Source of the DNA: Halosolutus amylolyticus
GTDB lineage: Archaea; Halobacteriota; Halobacteria; Halobacteriales; Natrialbaceae
Direction of reading: 5' to 3'
Assembly (NCBI RefSeq): GCF_023566055.1
Contig: NZ_JALIQP010000004.1
Coordinates: 124,001 to 188,000, forward strand
Length of the DNA: 64,000 nt
Below, in pieces: positions 61,633-64,000 of this stretch (positions are counted from its first letter, which is position 1; each line of letters opens with the position of its first letter). Both the position numbers and the translations under genes were made by a program. The notes under the pieces were generated by a model, which searched no databases, was not told the DNA's origin, and saw only the letters and a list, made by a program, of their open reading frames with translations.

Positions 61633-62501
61633 CGGTTCGCCTCTCCGTCCCCGGTTCGGTTCGGCGTCGGGGCGTCGCTCTCGTCGCCCGTCCCGCCGTC
61701 GTCGGCGTCGGCTTCCACCGCCTCGAATACCTCGTCCGACGTCGAGCCGACGGCGGTTTGGGCGTGGCTCTCGAGCGCCGGCGGCTCGCCCGTCTCCAGG
61801 GTGTGCGAGCCGAAGATCGAGGACTTTGCCGCGACCTCCGCGATCGTCCGACCGCAGTGTGGACACTCCGGTCGGGTCAACAGTGCGAGGTCGACCGCGG
61901 ACCCGCACTCCTCACAGGTCGCCGTCCGGATTCCGAGGCGGTTCGCCGCGAGTTTGAGGCGCTCGGTTTCGGCCCGCCGCCGTTCGCGCTCGGCGAGCGC
62001 GTCCCGCCGGTCCCGGAGGTCGACGACGGCGGTCGCGAGCACCGTCGATCGATCCTCGAGGTCGTCGGTCCGGTCGAGCAGGTGCTCGAGCACGTCTTCG
62101 AAGTTGTCGAAGCCGCCGGTGACGGTCTCCTCGAGCGTCCCCAGGTCGGCCTCGAGGTCGGCCACCGCCTCCGCAGTCGCGTATTCGTCGTGATCGTGGG
62201 CCGCCGGCGCTTTCGCGTCGGTTTCTCGCTTGACCTGGACGACTCGCGATCGGACGTCCTCGAGCAGTTCGACGAACTCCTCGCGCTGGGCGTCGAGTTG
62301 GCCCTGGAGGTCGTCGACGTCGTCCCGATCGACCGGGTCGACCTCGTCGTCGGTGGCGATCGCGTGTGCTGCCGTCACGAGGCGTCGACAGACGTCGTCG
62401 CGCGTCTCGTCGCGTCGATCGGCCGTGTCGGCCACCCAGTCGTCGACCTCATCCGGCAACGCGAACGAGACTCCGCCATCGTCGTGATCCTCGCTCGCCA
62501 T
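61629..62501 (-). CDS. Coiled-coil protein with central zinc ribbon
   Basis: 290 residues. The N-terminus (GVSFALPDEVDDWVADTADR) resembles a ribbon-helix-helix DNA-binding start. A long coiled coil follows, about 60-185 (LEADLGTLEETVTGGFDNFE). A zinc ribbon has CEECGSAVDLALLTRPECPHCG (CxxC and CxxC). The C-terminal 60 residues are acidic and disordered. It is coupled to the overlapping downstream gene (ATGA). It may be a DNA-associated protein of unknown role. Confidence 0.8.
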   Translation of the reverse strand: MASEDHDDGGVSFALPDEVDDWVADTADRRDETRDDVCRRLVTAAHAIATDDEVDPVDRDDVDDLQGQLDAQREEFVELLEDVRSRVVQVKRETDAKAPAAHDHDEYATAEAVADLEADLGTLEETVTGGFDNFEDVLEHLLDRTDDLEDRSTVLATAVVDLRDRRDALAERERRRAETERLKLAANRLGIRTATCEECGSAVDLALLTRPECPHCGRTIAEVAAKSSIFGSHTLETGEPPALESHAQTAVGSTSDEVFEAVEADADDGGTGDESDAPTPNRTGDGEANR

Positions 62502-62612
62502 CTACGCACAGTTCGGACGACGCTCTCTTAAGGATTATTGCAGATCACGTCGGTCGACACGTGCCGGTCAGGCCAGCCACGGATCCCCGATCGGTCGCGG
62601 TCCGGCCACCGG

Positions 62613-63449
62613 CTACCTGATCTTCCGGACGTTGCTGATGTCGAACCCGCCGTCGTGGATCTCGGTCTCGAACCGGACGATGTCCTCGTCCTCGAGCCGC
62701 GAGAGCACGCCACGGAACTGTTCGACGACGAGCGTCCGGGCGCGTTCCGAGCCGCCGCTCTCCCACTCGAACAGGAGCGTGCCGTCGGTTGCTTCCTTGA
62801 GCCGTCCGAGCTCCGTCGGCCCGAGCAACTCGGAATTGACGAGCAGGAGGATGACGCCGCCCCAGCGATGGGATGCGCGGGCGAGTCCCTTGAGCAAGAC
62901 GGTCAGGTCCGACCAGTCGAGCCGATCGTCGGCCGCCGCGATCAGGTCGGTGACGGAGTCGATCACGACGAGGCTGTTCGCCGCGTTCTCGGTGAGGTAC
63001 GTCCCGAGCGCTTCGAGCACGTCGCTCCGATCGTTGCGATCGCCCAGTGCCGTGATGTCGGCCGTCCGCTCGGCGTACCACTCCGTCGGCACCGGCGTCA
63101 GCTGAAAGTACTCGGCCGCCAGTTCGAAGAAGTCGACGGCCGCCAGCCCCGAATCGACGAGTTCGTCGTCCATGACGAACCCCATCTCGTCGTGGACTGC
63201 GTCGCGCTCGTCGGTAAACGAGACGTAGTGGACCTCCTCCGGCAGGGTCGCCCGATCGCCCAGGTCCCCGTAGTAGAGGTCGAACTGCTCCGGATCGCTT
63301 CGCGCGAGGCCGTTCATCGCCGCGCACGTGTAGCAGAATTCGCGGGCGCCGGCACCCGATTCGCCGGCGAGCAACACGACGCTTCCCGCCGGTGCCCCGC
63401 CGCCGATCGTCCGATCGAGTCGCGACACGCCCAGCGGCATCCGCTCCAT
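62613..63449 (-). CDS. RadA/KaiC-like (HTR-like) ATPase homologue
   Basis: 278 residues from the ATG at 63449; a second ATG at 63440 (MPLGVSRLD) is also possible. The RecA-fold has a Walker A-like LLAGESGAGAREFCYTCAAM (27-46), where the usual GKT/S Lys is replaced, and a Walker B-like ANSLVVIDSVTDLIAAADDR. The conserved GVILLLVNSELLGPTELGRL and KEATDGTLLFEWESGGSERA are typical of haloarchaeal HTR-like proteins. ATP hydrolysis is doubtful because of the Walker A change; it may be a signalling scaffold. The stop is 112 bases before the coiled-coil gene's start. Confidence 0.88.
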   Translation of the reverse strand: MERMPLGVSRLDRTIGGGAPAGSVVLLAGESGAGAREFCYTCAAMNGLARSDPEQFDLYYGDLGDRATLPEEVHYVSFTDERDAVHDEMGFVMDDELVDSGLAAVDFFELAAEYFQLTPVPTEWYAERTADITALGDRNDRSDVLEALGTYLTENAANSLVVIDSVTDLIAAADDRLDWSDLTVLLKGLARASHRWGGVILLLVNSELLGPTELGRLKEATDGTLLFEWESGGSERARTLVVEQFRGVLSRLEDEDIVRFETEIHDGGFDISNVRKIR

Positions 63450-63611
63450 ACGCCTCGGTTCGTCCAGACCTGCTTACCTGTTGTGGCAGCCGATCGTCTC
63501 ACCAGGCGGACGGATTCTCGAGAAATCTCGCCGAGTCCCCCGAACGCGGCACGCCCTCGTTCCGGAGCCGGCCGAGAGACGCATACTGATCGGGTCGTAT
63601 CCGGTCACCAG

Positions 63612-64000
63612 CTATACTCCGTCACTCGCGGGTCCGTGTCCGGTATCTCTCATGTACTCGTCGAGGGTTTCCGCGAGCGTCGTCGCGAACGCCTCGTCGT
63701 TGACGTCGGTCTCCATCTCGAGGAGTTCGACGTCGTCGTCGAGCGACGACCGCAGCGCATCAAACAATGCTGCGTCAGCTTCTGGGTCGTGGAAGTCCTC
63801 GCCCTCGACGTCGATCGCCGAGACACCGCCGAGCGGGAGCGCGAGCGCCGTCGGTCCCGTCGCGGCGTTGAGTTTCTCGGCGATGATCTCCCCGAGTTCG
63901 GCGTTCTCTTCGGGCGTCGTCCGCATGAGTGTCACCTGCGGGTTGTGGACGTGGAACGTCCGCCCCTCGAACGCCTCGGGCACCGACTCGCGCGGACCGA
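63612..64000 (-). CDS. UPF0261/Tm-1-like ATP-binding protein (5' end outside window)
   Basis: The last 129 codons of a minus-strand gene that extends past the window. The sequence GPRESVPEAFEGRTFHVHNP, then QVTLMRTTPEENAELGEIIA and ALALPLGGVSAIDVEGEDFH, matches the C-terminal half of UPF0261/Tm-1-like ATP-binding proteins. The N-terminal two thirds is missing. The family's function is unclear; Tm-1 is an ATP-binding inhibitor of viral replication in tomato. An internal start at 63983 would leave a fragment with no known meaning. Confidence 0.85.
   Translation of the reverse strand, partial: GPRESVPEAFEGRTFHVHNPQVTLMRTTPEENAELGEIIAEKLNAATGPTALALPLGGVSAIDVEGEDFHDPEADAALFDALRSSLDDDVELLEMETDVNDEAFATTLAETLDEYMRDTGHGPASDGV

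Noticed and set aside
1-64000. CRISPR array, rRNA operon, prophage or intact insertion sequence
   Set aside because: I saw no regularly spaced repeats with unique spacers, no rRNA sequences, and no transposase or integrase frame.

Overview
This window is chromosomal DNA of an extremely halophilic archaeon (class Halobacteria; an alkaliphile- or Natrinema-like member of the Natrialbales is my guess, not shown). The evidence is high G+C, acidic proteins, many leaderless genes with TATA boxes 26-30 bases upstream of the start codon, and archaeal genes such as Nop5/fibrillarin, transcription factor S, XPB and Bax1 helicase/nuclease, bacterio-opsin-activator-type regulators and haloarchaeal GshA. 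No rRNA, CRISPR array, intact transposase or prophage is visible. One tRNA gene, tRNA-Leu(CAA), lies near 42.6 kb.

Layout. 0-5.3 kb: truncated FilR1-type regulator, FAD oxidoreductase, TrxB-like flavoprotein, adenylate-former-like fragment, ATP-grasp protein. 5.4-11.4 kb: the Hsp70 system dnaJ, dnaK and grpE on the minus strand, with plus-strand azlCD lying between dnaK and grpE. 11.5-18.4 kb: XPB-type helicase and its usual partner Bax1 (DUF790), held apart by an F420-type oxidoreductase and a GH15 glucoamylase/trehalase-like enzyme. 18.5-30 kb: lipoprotein, Nop2/Sun RNA methylase with a PUA-like partner, PAC2 chaperone, aldo/keto reductase, MEDS-GAF histidine kinase, AGE epimerase, CysH-like PP-loop protein and WecB. 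30-42.5 kb: membrane proteins, cupin, SPFH/stomatin protein, monothiol glutaredoxin, PQQ-type sugar dehydrogenase, universal stress protein, BASS/ACR3-type transporter, a low-G+C patch with a lipoyl-domain remnant, OsmC and DUF309. 42.5-49 kb: tRNA-Leu with partial copies of its 3' end, inositol phosphatase, DUF63, nop5-flpA, acyl-CoA ligase. 49-57.5 kb: cspA divergent from gshA, wHTH regulator, M24-like protein, heme A synthase, membrane hydrolase, NikR, Bat-like regulator, uracil-DNA-glycosylase-like protein and a membrane-anchored J-protein. 57.6-64 kb: DNA polymerase IV, a frameshifted nuclease-fold/lipoprotein gene, TFS, two overlapping Cys-motif genes, a RadA/KaiC-like ATPase and a truncated UPF0261 gene.

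The most unusual feature is an approximately 80-bp palindromic element with 12-15 bp terminal inverted repeats, present twice (13.06 kb and 31.79 kb). Each copy sits at the 3' end of a gene, in the same orientation relative to that gene, and its terminal repeat supplies the last two codons (Ser-His) and the TGA stop of XPB and of the stomatin-like protein. The copies are about 90 percent identical, and at least one inner-stem difference is compensatory. Other leads are direct and inverted partial copies of the tRNA-Leu 3' end beside strong small hairpins, perfect palindromes in the cysH-like and cspA promoters, a probable one-base frameshift near 60033, and a GrpE with a long acidic C-terminal tail.
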